Below are positions 1 to 8,326 of a DNA stretch of 46,882 nucleotides, piece by piece. The notes beneath the pieces were generated by a model that ran no database searches, was not told where the DNA came from, and was given only the letters and a program-made list of their open reading frames with translations. The stretch is from a virus. The stretch covers positions 1-46,882 of IMG/VR virus record IMGVR_UViG_3300010885_047981. The stretch is one strand, 5' to 3'. The number at the start of each line of letters is the position of its first letter. The first letter of the stretch is position 1. A program made the translations under genes and the position numbers.

Positions 1-12
1 GCTACGCCGAGC
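1..12. repeat. 12-base terminal direct repeat (candidate cohesive end)
   Basis: The first 12 bases, GCTACGCCGAGC, are repeated exactly as the last 12 bases (46871-46882). The 12-mer has partial dyad symmetry: 8 of 12 positions match its reverse complement. A 12-base length and partial symmetry are features of lambda-type cos sites, and the terminase genes lie just downstream. It could instead be an assembly overlap of a circular molecule. Confidence 0.6.
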
Positions 13-151
13 CTCAAAAAATCGCTAGATTAGGGTTAAAAAAGGTGTCGCAGGGTGGTTGGGGGTTTATAGCGAAGCTATAAAAAATGCGACAAAGTAG
101 TAGTAGTTGTCGCAAAAAAATAAAAAAGGTGTCGCACTTTTAAATAATACA
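13..151. other. Non-coding packaging-site candidate with TGTCGCA repeats
   Basis: No gene precedes position 180. The heptamer TGTCGCA occurs at 46-52, 108-114 and 130-136, and inverted at 88-94. A 16-base copy, TAAAAAAGGTGTCGCA, is repeated at 37-52 and 121-136. The inverted pair 88-94/108-114 can form a hairpin, and TATAGC-GAA-GCTATA at 69-83 forms another. Repeats between a cos end and a Nu1-like small terminase gene resemble the terminase-binding (R) sites of cosB. This is inference from position and repetition. Confidence 0.45.
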
Positions 152-159
152 TACATTTG
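152..159 (+). promoter_or_regulatory. Putative -7 box for the late operon
   Basis: TACATTTG matches the Bacteroidota -7 consensus TAnnTTTG and lies 20 bases before the first start codon. A second match, TACTTTTG at 171-178, is too close to the ATG to serve it. No good -33 TTG is seen at the usual spacing, so the call is weak. Confidence 0.3.
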
Positions 160-179
160 TTTTTATAAAATACTTTTGT

Positions 180-917
180 ATGTCAGATTATACTACAATA
201 AATATTAAAACTGATGTCGAAAAAGCAATAAAAGATTTAGGGCAACTAAGCGGAATGCTGAACAAAAAAGGTATTAACAGAGCCACTGTATTTGCCATTA
301 ACGAAACCATATCATTAGGAAAGACTGAAGCAAAAAGAGCAATCAAACAAGTATATACTATTGCAGACATAGCTATACCTAAAGCATTGGGTTTAGATAA
401 AGCAACTGCTTACCCCCATGCTGGTAAAGCTGTAATGAATACTTACCTTACCGGTGCCATCATAGCTTCCTCTACTCCTATTCCTGCTAACTTTTTTAAA
501 TTGAAATTTAGTTATCAATCTGGGAGTACTTCTACTATTTCAAAAAGGGGGGTTCAGAAAACGAAACTTAATACTAGGGGTAAGTTTGGAGGGGGTGTAA
601 CCTTTGAAGCTTTGAGGGGTGTAGTTGAAGTTTACCAACATGCTTTTCTATTGCCAACCATGAGTGGGCGTGTGTTTGCCCGTGGTGACTACAAGGGTGG
701 TGGGGATTATGGTTTTGTACAAAGACTGGGCAAAGGAAGTAGAAGGACTTATGGACCTACTGGTAATGATAGTGTTACTCCTTTGATTGGTGTATCTATA
801 CACGGGGCAGCTATTAACCCTAAAACACAAAAGATAATATCTAACTATATACAGCCATTGTTTGCAGGAAAGATGATTCAGAAATTAGACTATATCCTAG
901 GACAAATGCTATTGTAA
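180..917 (+). CDS. Prophage minor tail protein Z-like
   Basis: This 245-residue protein resembles the gpZ family of minor tail proteins (PF06763), which act in tail completion in lambdoid phages. The N-terminal half is helical and charged. It includes the family-like run with INETISLGKTEAKRAIK near residues 40-55, then a Gly/Lys-rich segment near 115-140. It lies 1 base before the small terminase gene, so the two are probably co-transcribed. A Z-like gene ahead of the terminases is unusual, because Z normally sits among tail genes. On a circular map it would instead follow the cos-like region. The family call rests on overall sequence resemblance, not on catalytic motifs. Confidence 0.6.
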   Translation: MSDYTTINIKTDVEKAIKDLGQLSGMLNKKGINRATVFAINETISLGKTEAKRAIKQVYTIADIAIPKALGLDKATAYPHAGKAVMNTYLTGAIIASSTPIPANFFKLKFSYQSGSTSTISKRGVQKTKLNTRGKFGGGVTFEALRGVVEVYQHAFLLPTMSGRVFARGDYKGGGDYGFVQRLGKGSRRTYGPTGNDSVTPLIGVSIHGAAINPKTQKIISNYIQPLFAGKMIQKLDYILGQMLL

Positions 918-918
918 T

Positions 919-1551
919 ATGCCTAAACTAATAAGTATAAGGGCTTTTGCAAAGCTGATAGGCGTTAGTGAAATAAGTATTCGCAGGGCTATTAAGGATG
1001 GTAAATTTACGGTTGGCATAGATGCGGCCACCAAAAAGATAGATGAAGAGAAAGCCCTAGTTGATGAATGGGTGAAGAGTGTAAGAGTGGTTAAGAAGAA
1101 CGGGATTAGCAAAGCAAAGTTTATTGAAAAGGTTGAAAAAAGCAAAGCAGCTGTAACGCAAAAGAGTAACAAACAAACTACAACTGAAAGCAATGTAACT
1201 ACAAACTATACACCAATTAAAGCAGAAAGTGAACTGCTTAAAAGTTTGAAGATTACATCGAACATGGATTTGGCAAGCGCCATGAGGATAAATGAAATTA
1301 TAAGCGCGGAGCTTGCTAGGTTGAAATTGCTTGAAACGGAAAAGGTACTGGTGAAAAAGATAGATGTTGAAAAGGTGTTATTTGCTTTTGGTAGTCAATT
1401 GAAGAAGAGTATTACCAAACTACCGGAAATGATTGTTGACGAGGTGCTGGCAAGTGGAAACAAAGTGACTGCCATAAATATAATGAAAGAAGCTATAAAC
1501 GATATACTTTCTTCTTATGCAAATTTTAGTGAAATAACAATAAATGAATAA
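919..1551 (+). CDS. Terminase small subunit (Nu1-like)
   Basis: A 210-residue DNA-packaging protein. Residues 4-30 (ISIRAFAKLIGVSEISIRRA) form a winged-helix/MerR-like DNA-binding start typical of Nu1-type small terminases, which recognise the packaging site and recruit the large subunit. The middle is a Lys-rich linker with the low-complexity run near residues 55-75. The C-terminal third (from about 120) is helical and probably oligomerises. A large terminase of the lambda gpA class follows after one small gene, which fits the pairing. The TGTCGCA repeats upstream are candidate binding sites (inference). Confidence 0.75.
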   Translation: MPKLISIRAFAKLIGVSEISIRRAIKDGKFTVGIDAATKKIDEEKALVDEWVKSVRVVKKNGISKAKFIEKVEKSKAAVTQKSNKQTTTESNVTTNYTPIKAESELLKSLKITSNMDLASAMRINEIISAELARLKLLETEKVLVKKIDVEKVLFAFGSQLKKSITKLPEMIVDEVLASGNKVTAINIMKEAINDILSSYANFSEITINE

Positions 1552-1553
1552 AA

Positions 1554-2006
1554 ATGAATACAAAAAAGTTAAGGTTAAATATTACTTGTGAAGTAATAAT
1601 ATATGATGGCATTGAAGTTACTCCAAAAGAAGTGGTTGAGTTTTTAGTGAAACGTAAAAATGAACTATTTAATCCTAAAGATTACGTTGAAGAAAATGAG
1701 ATACTATTAATAAAAAATCGATTAAAAAACTTTGAGGAAAATTTAAAAAAAGAAAGGTTTGTAGAAGGATATTGTTATGGAATTGATAACAATGGTTTTG
1801 ATACCTGTTTTCCAATAAGCGAAATTAATAACAATTGGGTTGAAATTAAAGAACCAATAGTTGATGTGCAAGTAAAAGAAACTGTAAGACTTGTAGATGA
1901 ACTTATTAAAACAAAACCATCTGATAATTTAATAAAATTAAATGGAACATCAGTAACAATAACAAATATCAAAGAAGGCTCCCACATTAAAATTTGTATT
2001 GACTGA
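1554..2006 (+). CDS. Hypothetical protein between terminase genes
   Basis: A 150-residue protein that I do not recognise. It has alternating beta-like and charged helical stretches, no membrane segment and no clear motif. The start ATG lies 2 bases after the small terminase stop, and the gene ends 3 bases before the large terminase start. It is therefore part of the packaging operon and may be an accessory packaging factor. No function can be assigned from sequence. Confidence 0.6.
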   Translation: MNTKKLRLNITCEVIIYDGIEVTPKEVVEFLVKRKNELFNPKDYVEENEILLIKNRLKNFEENLKKERFVEGYCYGIDNNGFDTCFPISEINNNWVEIKEPIVDVQVKETVRLVDELIKTKPSDNLIKLNGTSVTITNIKEGSHIKICID

Positions 2007-2009
2007 TAA

Positions 2010-3902
2010 ATGAATCTCAATCTTTCCATCATATCAGCATTTCAAAGGGGGCTAAGACCTGACGACATCATCACGGTAAGTGAGTGGGCGGATAGGTACC
2101 GCATCCTTCCTGATGAAAACGCTGTACCTGGTAAGTTTAAGATGAGCCGTACTCCTTACCTAAAAGAAATAGCGGACCATTTGAGCGTGACAGATCCTGC
2201 CATAAAAATAATATTTAAAAAGGGTAGTCAGGTAGGAGCTACAGAACTAGGTAATAATTGGCTAGGATATACTATTGATGTTTCTCCTGCTCCGTTTTTA
2301 TATGTAATGCCTACCGATGCCATGATTAAGAAGACAAGTAAGACCAGAATACAGAAGATGGTTGACCTTGTGCCTCGGCTTACGGCTAAAGTAAAAGCAA
2401 TGAAAAGCCGTGAAAGTGGCAACACTATTACTGAAAAGTATTTTGAGGGTGGTAGCCTTACTATGATTGGGGCTAACAGTCCGGTGGGGCTTGCGAGTAC
2501 TGCAATACGTTTTGTGTATATGGATGAGATTGATCGTTACCCATTGAACGTGGGCGGTGAGGGCAGTGCATTGAAACTTGCAGAGACCAGAACTGCTACA
2601 TATGGCAGCACTAAAAAGATGCTTATTACTAGCACACCCACTCTTAAAGGCACTAGCGCTATAGATAAGGAATTTGAAAAAACTAGCCAACGTTATTACC
2701 ATGTTCCTTGCCCTCATTGTAATTACATGCAGATACTATTGTTTTCACAATTGCGCTATGAGATAGGTAAGTATGAGCAAGCGCAATATGAATGTGCAGG
2801 ATGCAGGGAACTGATACCAGAACGGTTTAAGACTACTATGTTGGCAAAGGGTAAGTGGGTATCTGCTTTTCCTCAATTGGAAAATGAAAGGGATTATGGG
2901 TACCACCTATCTGCTATGTATAGCCCACTTGGTATGTATAGCTGGGGAAACATGGCAAAAGACTATGAAGAAAGCATTGGAGATATACCAGAGACGATTG
3001 CCTTTATGAATACTAAACTAGGTGAGTGTTATGAGGCACAGCAGGGAGATAGACCAGAATGGGAAATGCTATACAACCGTTACCAAAGTGAAGCTAATAA
3101 GTATGAGGCTAATATTCCTTTTGCGGATGTGACTTTTATAACAATTGGTTGTGATGTGCAGGCTGATCGTATTGAGTATATGGTAACCGGATGGATGAAG
3201 GGAAAACGTAGCCAATTGATAGACTACCAGGTAATTGTAGGCAGTACTGACCAAGACCCCGTTTGGAGAGAACTTGATAAGGTAGTAAACCGAACATGGG
3301 TAAGAGTGGACAATCATGTTGTGCCTATGCGGTTGATGGCTATAGATACTGGTTACAACACAAAGAAGGTATATGAGTTTGTGAAGAATCACCAACTAAA
3401 CAGGGTAGTGCCCATAAAGGGTATGTCTAAATTGGACATGACATTCTCTGCACCAAAAAGCGTACAGGTTACTAAAGGGGGTACTAAGATAGGAGAAGTA
3501 AAAGTATTTGGGGTGGGTGTGAGCATGATTAAAAGTGAACTGTATGGATACCTGAAACAGTCTATTGATTATGATAGCGGAGAGATACCTAATGGCTACT
3601 GCTACTTCTTACCAAAAGAGCCAAACTTCTTCCGAGGGCTAGTAGCTGAAGAATTGTTGCGCGTGGAAAATAAGAAAGGGTTTTATGAGTATGTATGGAT
3701 AAAGAAGTATGAAAGGAATGAGCCACTAGATACGTTTGTTTATGCCCGTGCTGCTGCTGCCATAATTGGGATGGATAGATGGGATAGCGACAGGTGGGAT
3801 AGGGAACTATTGACAAGCGGAACACCGATTGATGTTATGGGGAAAGATGAGCCGGTAAAAGTTGCACAAAAAAAGAAAAGTGCTTTTTGGAATAACGATT
3901 AA
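2010..3902 (+). CDS. Terminase large subunit, lambda gpA family
   Basis: A 630-residue packaging motor (PF05876-type) that cuts concatemeric DNA and drives it into the prohead with ATP. A Walker A-like segment, KKGSQVGATE, lies at residues 70-79. Walker B, MDEID, lies at 171-175. A CPHC...CAGC pair (about 231-262) looks like a zinc ribbon, as in gpA relatives. The C-terminal half carries acidic nuclease-type residues in GCDVQ and AIDTGYN contexts. Length and motif order match lambda gpA (641 residues). A gpA-type enzyme implies cos packaging, which fits the repeat-flanked ends of the window. Confidence 0.93.
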   Translation: MNLNLSIISAFQRGLRPDDIITVSEWADRYRILPDENAVPGKFKMSRTPYLKEIADHLSVTDPAIKIIFKKGSQVGATELGNNWLGYTIDVSPAPFLYVMPTDAMIKKTSKTRIQKMVDLVPRLTAKVKAMKSRESGNTITEKYFEGGSLTMIGANSPVGLASTAIRFVYMDEIDRYPLNVGGEGSALKLAETRTATYGSTKKMLITSTPTLKGTSAIDKEFEKTSQRYYHVPCPHCNYMQILLFSQLRYEIGKYEQAQYECAGCRELIPERFKTTMLAKGKWVSAFPQLENERDYGYHLSAMYSPLGMYSWGNMAKDYEESIGDIPETIAFMNTKLGECYEAQQGDRPEWEMLYNRYQSEANKYEANIPFADVTFITIGCDVQADRIEYMVTGWMKGKRSQLIDYQVIVGSTDQDPVWRELDKVVNRTWVRVDNHVVPMRLMAIDTGYNTKKVYEFVKNHQLNRVVPIKGMSKLDMTFSAPKSVQVTKGGTKIGEVKVFGVGVSMIKSELYGYLKQSIDYDSGEIPNGYCYFLPKEPNFFRGLVAEELLRVENKKGFYEYVWIKKYERNEPLDTFVYARAAAAIIGMDRWDSDRWDRELLTSGTPIDVMGKDEPVKVAQKKKSAFWNND

Positions 3903-3912
3903 ATACAAATAC

Positions 3913-4275
3913 ATGGGTAAAGAAACAAATTATGTATATATACATCCTAAAGACAAAGAGCTTATGGAGACTGTTATAAATGCTGCCTGTAATTATTTTG
4001 AAATTGATGAAAGCATTATGCTGAATAATTCGAGTACAGACATTGCCAACATAAGATATATAGTGTGCTATATAATAATGAAAAATACAGAATTGAAGGA
4101 TTATATAATAGCTAAAAGGGTAAATAAGGCTAGAAGCACAATAAATACCGGAGTGGAAAAAATTGATATTCACAAGGATATTTATAGGCAAACATTAGAC
4201 AACATCAACGGGGTTATATCTGTTGCCAATAATTTTGAAAAAAAATATGTTTGGCATCTTCGTTTACAAGGTTAA
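3913..4275 (+). CDS. DnaA domain IV-like DNA-binding protein
   Basis: About 120 residues from the ATG at 3913. An upstream in-frame start at 3862 would overlap the terminase by 41 bases. The body resembles the C-terminal DNA-binding domain of DnaA (Bac_DnaA_C): an N-terminal helix with a YFEID turn, a central conserved Arg in IANIRYIVCYI, and an ARSTINTGVEKI segment where DnaA has its HTTV...KI signature. No AAA+ part is present. A stand-alone domain of this kind between the large terminase and gpW suggests specific DNA binding, perhaps at a packaging or replication site. The fold call is by eye and should be held loosely. Confidence 0.5.
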   Translation: MGKETNYVYIHPKDKELMETVINAACNYFEIDESIMLNNSSTDIANIRYIVCYIIMKNTELKDYIIAKRVNKARSTINTGVEKIDIHKDIYRQTLDNINGVISVANNFEKKYVWHLRLQG

Positions 4276-4286
4276 ATAATTAAATA

Positions 4287-4532
4287 ATGGCATTTACACA
4301 AGCACAATACGATGCAATGACTGCTGCAATATCGCAGGGGGCTACAAGGGTTAAGTATGCAGACAAAGAAGTTGAGTATAGAACCCTTGATGAAATGATA
4401 AGAATTAAAGGATTGATGGAGGGTGACTTGGGAATAAATGTATCACCATTGGGAAATAGTAGAAAAATACAAACTACTTACAAAAGTGGGCTTTATCCTT
4501 CTTCACCGAATTGTAATAATGATAACTGGTAA
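4287..4532 (+). CDS. Head-tail connector protein, gpW family
   Basis: An 81-residue protein with the gpW pattern (PF02831): a helical start, then RVKYADKEVEYRTLDEM in the middle. The second strand and the helix after it are diagnostic. In lambda, gpW enters the portal vertex after DNA packaging and creates the site for the neck protein gpFII. It sits directly before the portal gene, as W does in lambda. The C-terminus is polar and probably disordered. Confidence 0.85.
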   Translation: MAFTQAQYDAMTAAISQGATRVKYADKEVEYRTLDEMIRIKGLMEGDLGINVSPLGNSRKIQTTYKSGLYPSSPNCNNDNW

Positions 4533-4534
4533 TT

Positions 4535-6022
4535 ATGAAACAAAATATTGTAGATAAAGTAATTTCTTTTATTGCGCCTGAGATTGGTGTAAGGCGTATG
4601 CTGAATAGAGAACGCCTTGAAGATATGACAGGTACTACAGGCATGAGGAAGTTTGATGGTGCAAGTCGTGGGCGAAATACTGAAGACTTTACCGGCACTA
4701 GTAGTAGTAGCAACGTAGAGAACCAAACGGGTTTTGTATTGCTACGGAATAGAAGCCGAGAACTACACCGTAATGATGCATATACAAAGAACTGGTTGCG
4801 TGTGATGCCTAACAACATTATTGGGACTGGCATAATACCCACACCAGTAGTAAGCGGTAGAAGTGGCAAAGCTGATAGGGCAAAAGAAGTTTGGAAGCTT
4901 TGGGCAGAAAAAGTAAAGTGTGATTATGACCAACGCTATAACTTTTACGGGCTTCAACACCTAATACTTAAAACAGTATTTATGAGTGGTGAATGTTTGA
5001 TAGTACGCAGAAGAGCCACTAGTAAATATACTATTCCTTTGAGACTGCAAGTACTTGAGGCTGACTATATTGATAATGGTAAATTTTCTTTGGAGAATGA
5101 ATATGGGGGTATTACCTGGTATGGCATAGCTTTTAACAAACAAGGTGAAAGAGTTGGATACTGGTTATGGAACAGACACCCTGGAGAATTTGCCACCCAT
5201 AGTAGTTTTATAGATGCTAAAGACATTATTCATGTTTACAATGCGGAAAGACCAGGACAGATAAGGGGTATTCCTGAAAACCATGCAGTACTATTGGATA
5301 TTAAAGATTTAAAGGATTATGAATATAATGAGCGTATAAGAGCAAAGATTGCTAGTTGTATGGTTGGAGCAATAACACAAGATGAAACAAACGGAAAAGA
5401 TGATTTGGCTAGCAGCTTTGATACCATGGAGCCTGGGACATTTCATAAACTAAGACCAGGTGAGACTGTAGCCTTTAATACTCCTCCTACTTCTACTGGG
5501 TATCCTGAATATGTAAAGGGGAATAAGCATAAGATAGCAGCCGGTGTGGGTACTACGCATGAAGCTTTGACAGGTGATTTGAGTAATGTAAACTTTAGCA
5601 GTGGGCGTATGGGATGGCTGGAGTTTCAGCGTAACGTAAACTTTTGGCAGAATAATATAATGATCCCTTTTTGTGACACTGCCTTTGAGTGGTTTGTGGA
5701 GGCTGCACAAATGGCTGCCATGCTACCAATGGGGGCTAGTTTTGATGCACGATGGACACCTCCTCGCCGTGAAATGATAGACCCTTATAAGGAAACCAAG
5801 GCATTGCTAGAAAAAGTAAGAGGGAAATTTACTACATGGGAAGAAGCAATTAAAGAATTTGGAGATAACCCAGAAGAAGTTTTGGTTCAATTGATTAAAG
5901 AGCATGGTGAAATGAAAAAGGCGGGATTGATGCCTACTAGTTTCCCAGAGTTTGATGCTAATAGAAATGATGTTGGTGGCAAAAATGCTGACCGGACAGA
6001 CCCTGGTGCAGCAAGAGAATAA
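4535..6022 (+). CDS. Portal protein, lambda gpB family
   Basis: A 495-residue portal of the lambda family (PF05136), which forms the dodecameric ring through which DNA enters and leaves the head. Recognisable parts are the early RNRSRELHRNDAYTKNW region, the ILKTVFMSGECLIVRR segment, and FSSGRMGWLEFQRNVNFWQ near residue 350. In lambda, gpB is 533 residues and is cleaved by the C protease. Here the protease is fused to the capsid downstream. A terminator follows immediately, so the packaging and portal genes may form one transcript block separate from the capsid. Confidence 0.92.
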   Translation: MKQNIVDKVISFIAPEIGVRRMLNRERLEDMTGTTGMRKFDGASRGRNTEDFTGTSSSSNVENQTGFVLLRNRSRELHRNDAYTKNWLRVMPNNIIGTGIIPTPVVSGRSGKADRAKEVWKLWAEKVKCDYDQRYNFYGLQHLILKTVFMSGECLIVRRRATSKYTIPLRLQVLEADYIDNGKFSLENEYGGITWYGIAFNKQGERVGYWLWNRHPGEFATHSSFIDAKDIIHVYNAERPGQIRGIPENHAVLLDIKDLKDYEYNERIRAKIASCMVGAITQDETNGKDDLASSFDTMEPGTFHKLRPGETVAFNTPPTSTGYPEYVKGNKHKIAAGVGTTHEALTGDLSNVNFSSGRMGWLEFQRNVNFWQNNIMIPFCDTAFEWFVEAAQMAAMLPMGASFDARWTPPRREMIDPYKETKALLEKVRGKFTTWEEAIKEFGDNPEEVLVQLIKEHGEMKKAGLMPTSFPEFDANRNDVGGKNADRTDPGAARE

Positions 6023-6029
6023 ATTGTTT

Positions 6030-6060
6030 AAAAAGGCTTCTGGAAACGGAGGCCTTTTTT
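6030..6060 (+). terminator. Intrinsic terminator after the portal gene
   Basis: AAAAAGGCTTC and GGAGGCCTTTTTT form an 11-base-pair stem with one G-T wobble, a loop near TGGAAACG and a terminal T run. It lies 8 bases after the portal stop and separates packaging genes from the strongly expressed capsid gene. Confidence 0.8.
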
Positions 6061-6112
6061 AATTGCCGAAATACTGCCGATAGCTTGACTAAATGAATGA
6101 TTTGCAGCATAG

Positions 6113-6120
6113 TAGTTTTG
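6113..6120 (+). promoter_or_regulatory. Putative -7 box for the capsid transcript
   Basis: TAGTTTTG matches TAnnTTTG and lies 24 bases before the capsid start, just after a terminator. A TTG at 6085-6087 is a possible -33 element, but the 25-base spacing is long. A separate promoter would make sense for the most abundant virion protein. Confidence 0.4.
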
Positions 6121-6143
6121 GCTTTTAAAAGTAACAAGTATTA

Positions 6144-8261
6144 ATGCCTAAAAATGTAACTACGATACGACAAATGATGAAAACACCTTTTATGGGTGGT
6201 ACTATCAACACTAGTTCTTTTAATGTAGATACAAATGAAATAGAAGTAGTATTTGCTACTGAAAGCCTGGTTATAGAAAAATTGCCTAATGGTGAGCGGT
6301 TTTATGAGCAAGTTGAAATATCTAATGCGGCTGCCGACCTACAAAGGATAAATAACAACGGGGCAGTTTTAGATAACCATCAAGACGAATCAATTACGAG
6401 CCAAATAGGTGTTGTAGTAAGGGCTTGGATAGATGAAGCTACCAAAGAAGCTAAAGCAATACTAAGACTTAGCAAAAGCGATAAATGGAAGGATACGGTA
6501 AAAGATATTTCGGACGGTATCATAAAAAATATATCCTTTCGGTTTGCTAGAAAAAAGATGATTGATACTGGCAATGAAAAGGATGGTATCAGGATTTTAA
6601 AAACAGTTTCTTGGGAAGCACAAGAAGTGAGTTTTGTTACCATCCCTGCTGATTATACTGCCGGTGTAAGAAACAGGACAGAAGAAAACGAAGTAATTAT
6701 TCAAACATTTAATAATAATAACATGCTTACAGAAGCGCAAAAAAAAGCAAGAAAAGAAGCCATTGAAGGTGTTTGTAGAGCTTTGAAGCTAGAGGATAGC
6801 TTTGCTCAAACATTGATTGATGACGAGACTATTACGGAAGAAGTAGCCCGTGGAAAAGCTATTGCAGAAGTAACAAGGATTGCTAATCCTACGCCACCTC
6901 CTGCTAGTACAAAAGCAGAGAGAGAAAGACTTTTAGAAATTACGCAGACTTGCCGCAAGTTTAAACTTGACAGTTTGGTAGATGATAAAGGTGTAAACTT
7001 TATGGATAGCCTTATTGCCGGTACTGAAAGTATTGATGCAGTAAGAAAGTCGATCATTGATAAAGTAGCTGAAATGCAAGATAAAGAATTGAACGGCTTG
7101 GGTGGTCCTGCACCGGTAGTTGTTGGTGACGAAAAGAGAATTGCTGCTCGTGCTTTGGCAAAAGAGCATGCTATCCTGCAAAGGGCTGGTATTCAGTTGA
7201 AAGACGAAGATGGTAAGGATGTGAAGTATGCACCAGATGTGTACAGAGGAATGTCTTTGAAAGATATTGCTTTTGAATGTTTGGTTGAGCGCGGTGTGAA
7301 CCCTCGTACTACAAACCTTCGTGAGTTGAAAAGAATGTGTCTTGACCCTGAATATGCTGTTCGTTCTGCTGGTTCATTGACAACTAGTGATTTCCCTTCC
7401 ATCACAGAAAATGTGTTGAATAAAGTTGCATTGCAACGTTATCAATTGGCGGAAAGAACATGGGAGCCATTGGTAAAGAAACGTACTGCAAAGGATTTTA
7501 AACCATTTAGTAATGTTCGTTTGAATGACGTGTTCATTGACGAGACAAGCGAAATTTTGGAAGGTGGCGAGTACACTCAAATTAAAATGACAGATGGTAA
7601 GGAAAGCTACCGTGTGTATAAATTTGGTAAGAAGTTAATCCTTTCATGGGAAGCGCTTATTAATGATGATTTGAGCATGTTTAATGATGCTGTTGCAAAT
7701 GTTGTTGATGGGTTTACCCAGTTCCACAACAGGGCATTTTACCAAGTGCTTACTTCAGCAACTAGCGTGTTTAAGGGTGCTAACAAAATGAGTGATGGAA
7801 AATATATTTTCCATGCTGATCACAATAACTTGATTGGTACTGGTACCACTATCAACATTGATAGCTTGACTGCCATGAGATTGTTGTTGAGAAGCCAAAC
7901 TTCGCCAAGTGGAAACAAGCTGAACTTGAACCCTAAGTTCTTGATAGTTGGGCCAGCACTTGAAACGCTTGCTGAACAATTTACCTCTAGCAATTATGTT
8001 GCTACAGAGCAAGGCAAAATAAACAAACTTGGTGGTAGCTTAACCCCAATTGTTGATGCAAACATAAGTGGTAACCAATGGTTTTTGTCTGCCACCCCAA
8101 GTGCAATACCAACAATTGAAGTTGCTAACCTTGAAGGTCAAGAGTTGTTTACCGAAAGCCGCTACAGCTTTGATGTAGATGGCATGGAAACAAAAATTCG
8201 TAATACTTATGGTATCAAAGCAATTGATTTCCGTGGTATGGTTAAAAACCCTGGTGCGTAA
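6144..8261 (+). CDS. Fused prohead protease and major capsid protein
   Basis: A 705-residue fusion. Residues 1-180 resemble the HK97/S78 prohead protease, with a likely catalytic set of His79 (in LDNHQD), Ser131 (in NISFRF) and Glu161 (in AQEVSFVTIPA). Residues about 185-330 are a charged helical region of the kind expected of a scaffold or delta domain. From about 400 onward the protein resembles the Mu gpT-type major head subunit (DFPSITENVLNK, then the Trp-rich ERTWEPL). Protease-capsid fusions of this kind are known in Mu-like phages. Self-cleavage would release the mature capsid subunit. No separate scaffold or protease gene is seen, which supports the fusion being the working form. Confidence 0.88.
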   Translation: MPKNVTTIRQMMKTPFMGGTINTSSFNVDTNEIEVVFATESLVIEKLPNGERFYEQVEISNAAADLQRINNNGAVLDNHQDESITSQIGVVVRAWIDEATKEAKAILRLSKSDKWKDTVKDISDGIIKNISFRFARKKMIDTGNEKDGIRILKTVSWEAQEVSFVTIPADYTAGVRNRTEENEVIIQTFNNNNMLTEAQKKARKEAIEGVCRALKLEDSFAQTLIDDETITEEVARGKAIAEVTRIANPTPPPASTKAERERLLEITQTCRKFKLDSLVDDKGVNFMDSLIAGTESIDAVRKSIIDKVAEMQDKELNGLGGPAPVVVGDEKRIAARALAKEHAILQRAGIQLKDEDGKDVKYAPDVYRGMSLKDIAFECLVERGVNPRTTNLRELKRMCLDPEYAVRSAGSLTTSDFPSITENVLNKVALQRYQLAERTWEPLVKKRTAKDFKPFSNVRLNDVFIDETSEILEGGEYTQIKMTDGKESYRVYKFGKKLILSWEALINDDLSMFNDAVANVVDGFTQFHNRAFYQVLTSATSVFKGANKMSDGKYIFHADHNNLIGTGTTINIDSLTAMRLLLRSQTSPSGNKLNLNPKFLIVGPALETLAEQFTSSNYVATEQGKINKLGGSLTPIVDANISGNQWFLSATPSAIPTIEVANLEGQELFTESRYSFDVDGMETKIRNTYGIKAIDFRGMVKNPGA

Positions 8262-8291
8262 TTGATTAAGTAAAAAAATATTATCAAACAA

Positions 8292-8312
8292 GGGGAGGGT
8301 AAATACCTCCCC
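8292..8312 (+). terminator. Hairpin after the capsid gene
   Basis: GGGGAGG and CCTCCCC form a perfect 7-base-pair stem around a 7-base loop, 30 bases after the capsid stop. Only ACATTTTAAG follows, so this is a weak terminator or an RNA-stabilising hairpin. Confidence 0.4.
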
Positions 8313-8326
8313 ACATTTTAAGAAAT

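Noticed and set aside
171-178. TACTTTTG as promoter for the first gene
   Set aside because: It lies too close to the ATG at 180; transcription would start at or after the start codon. The match at 152-159 is preferred.
188-370. Many opposite-strand open frames within the structural genes
   Set aside because: They lie antisense to well-supported genes and show no family resemblance.
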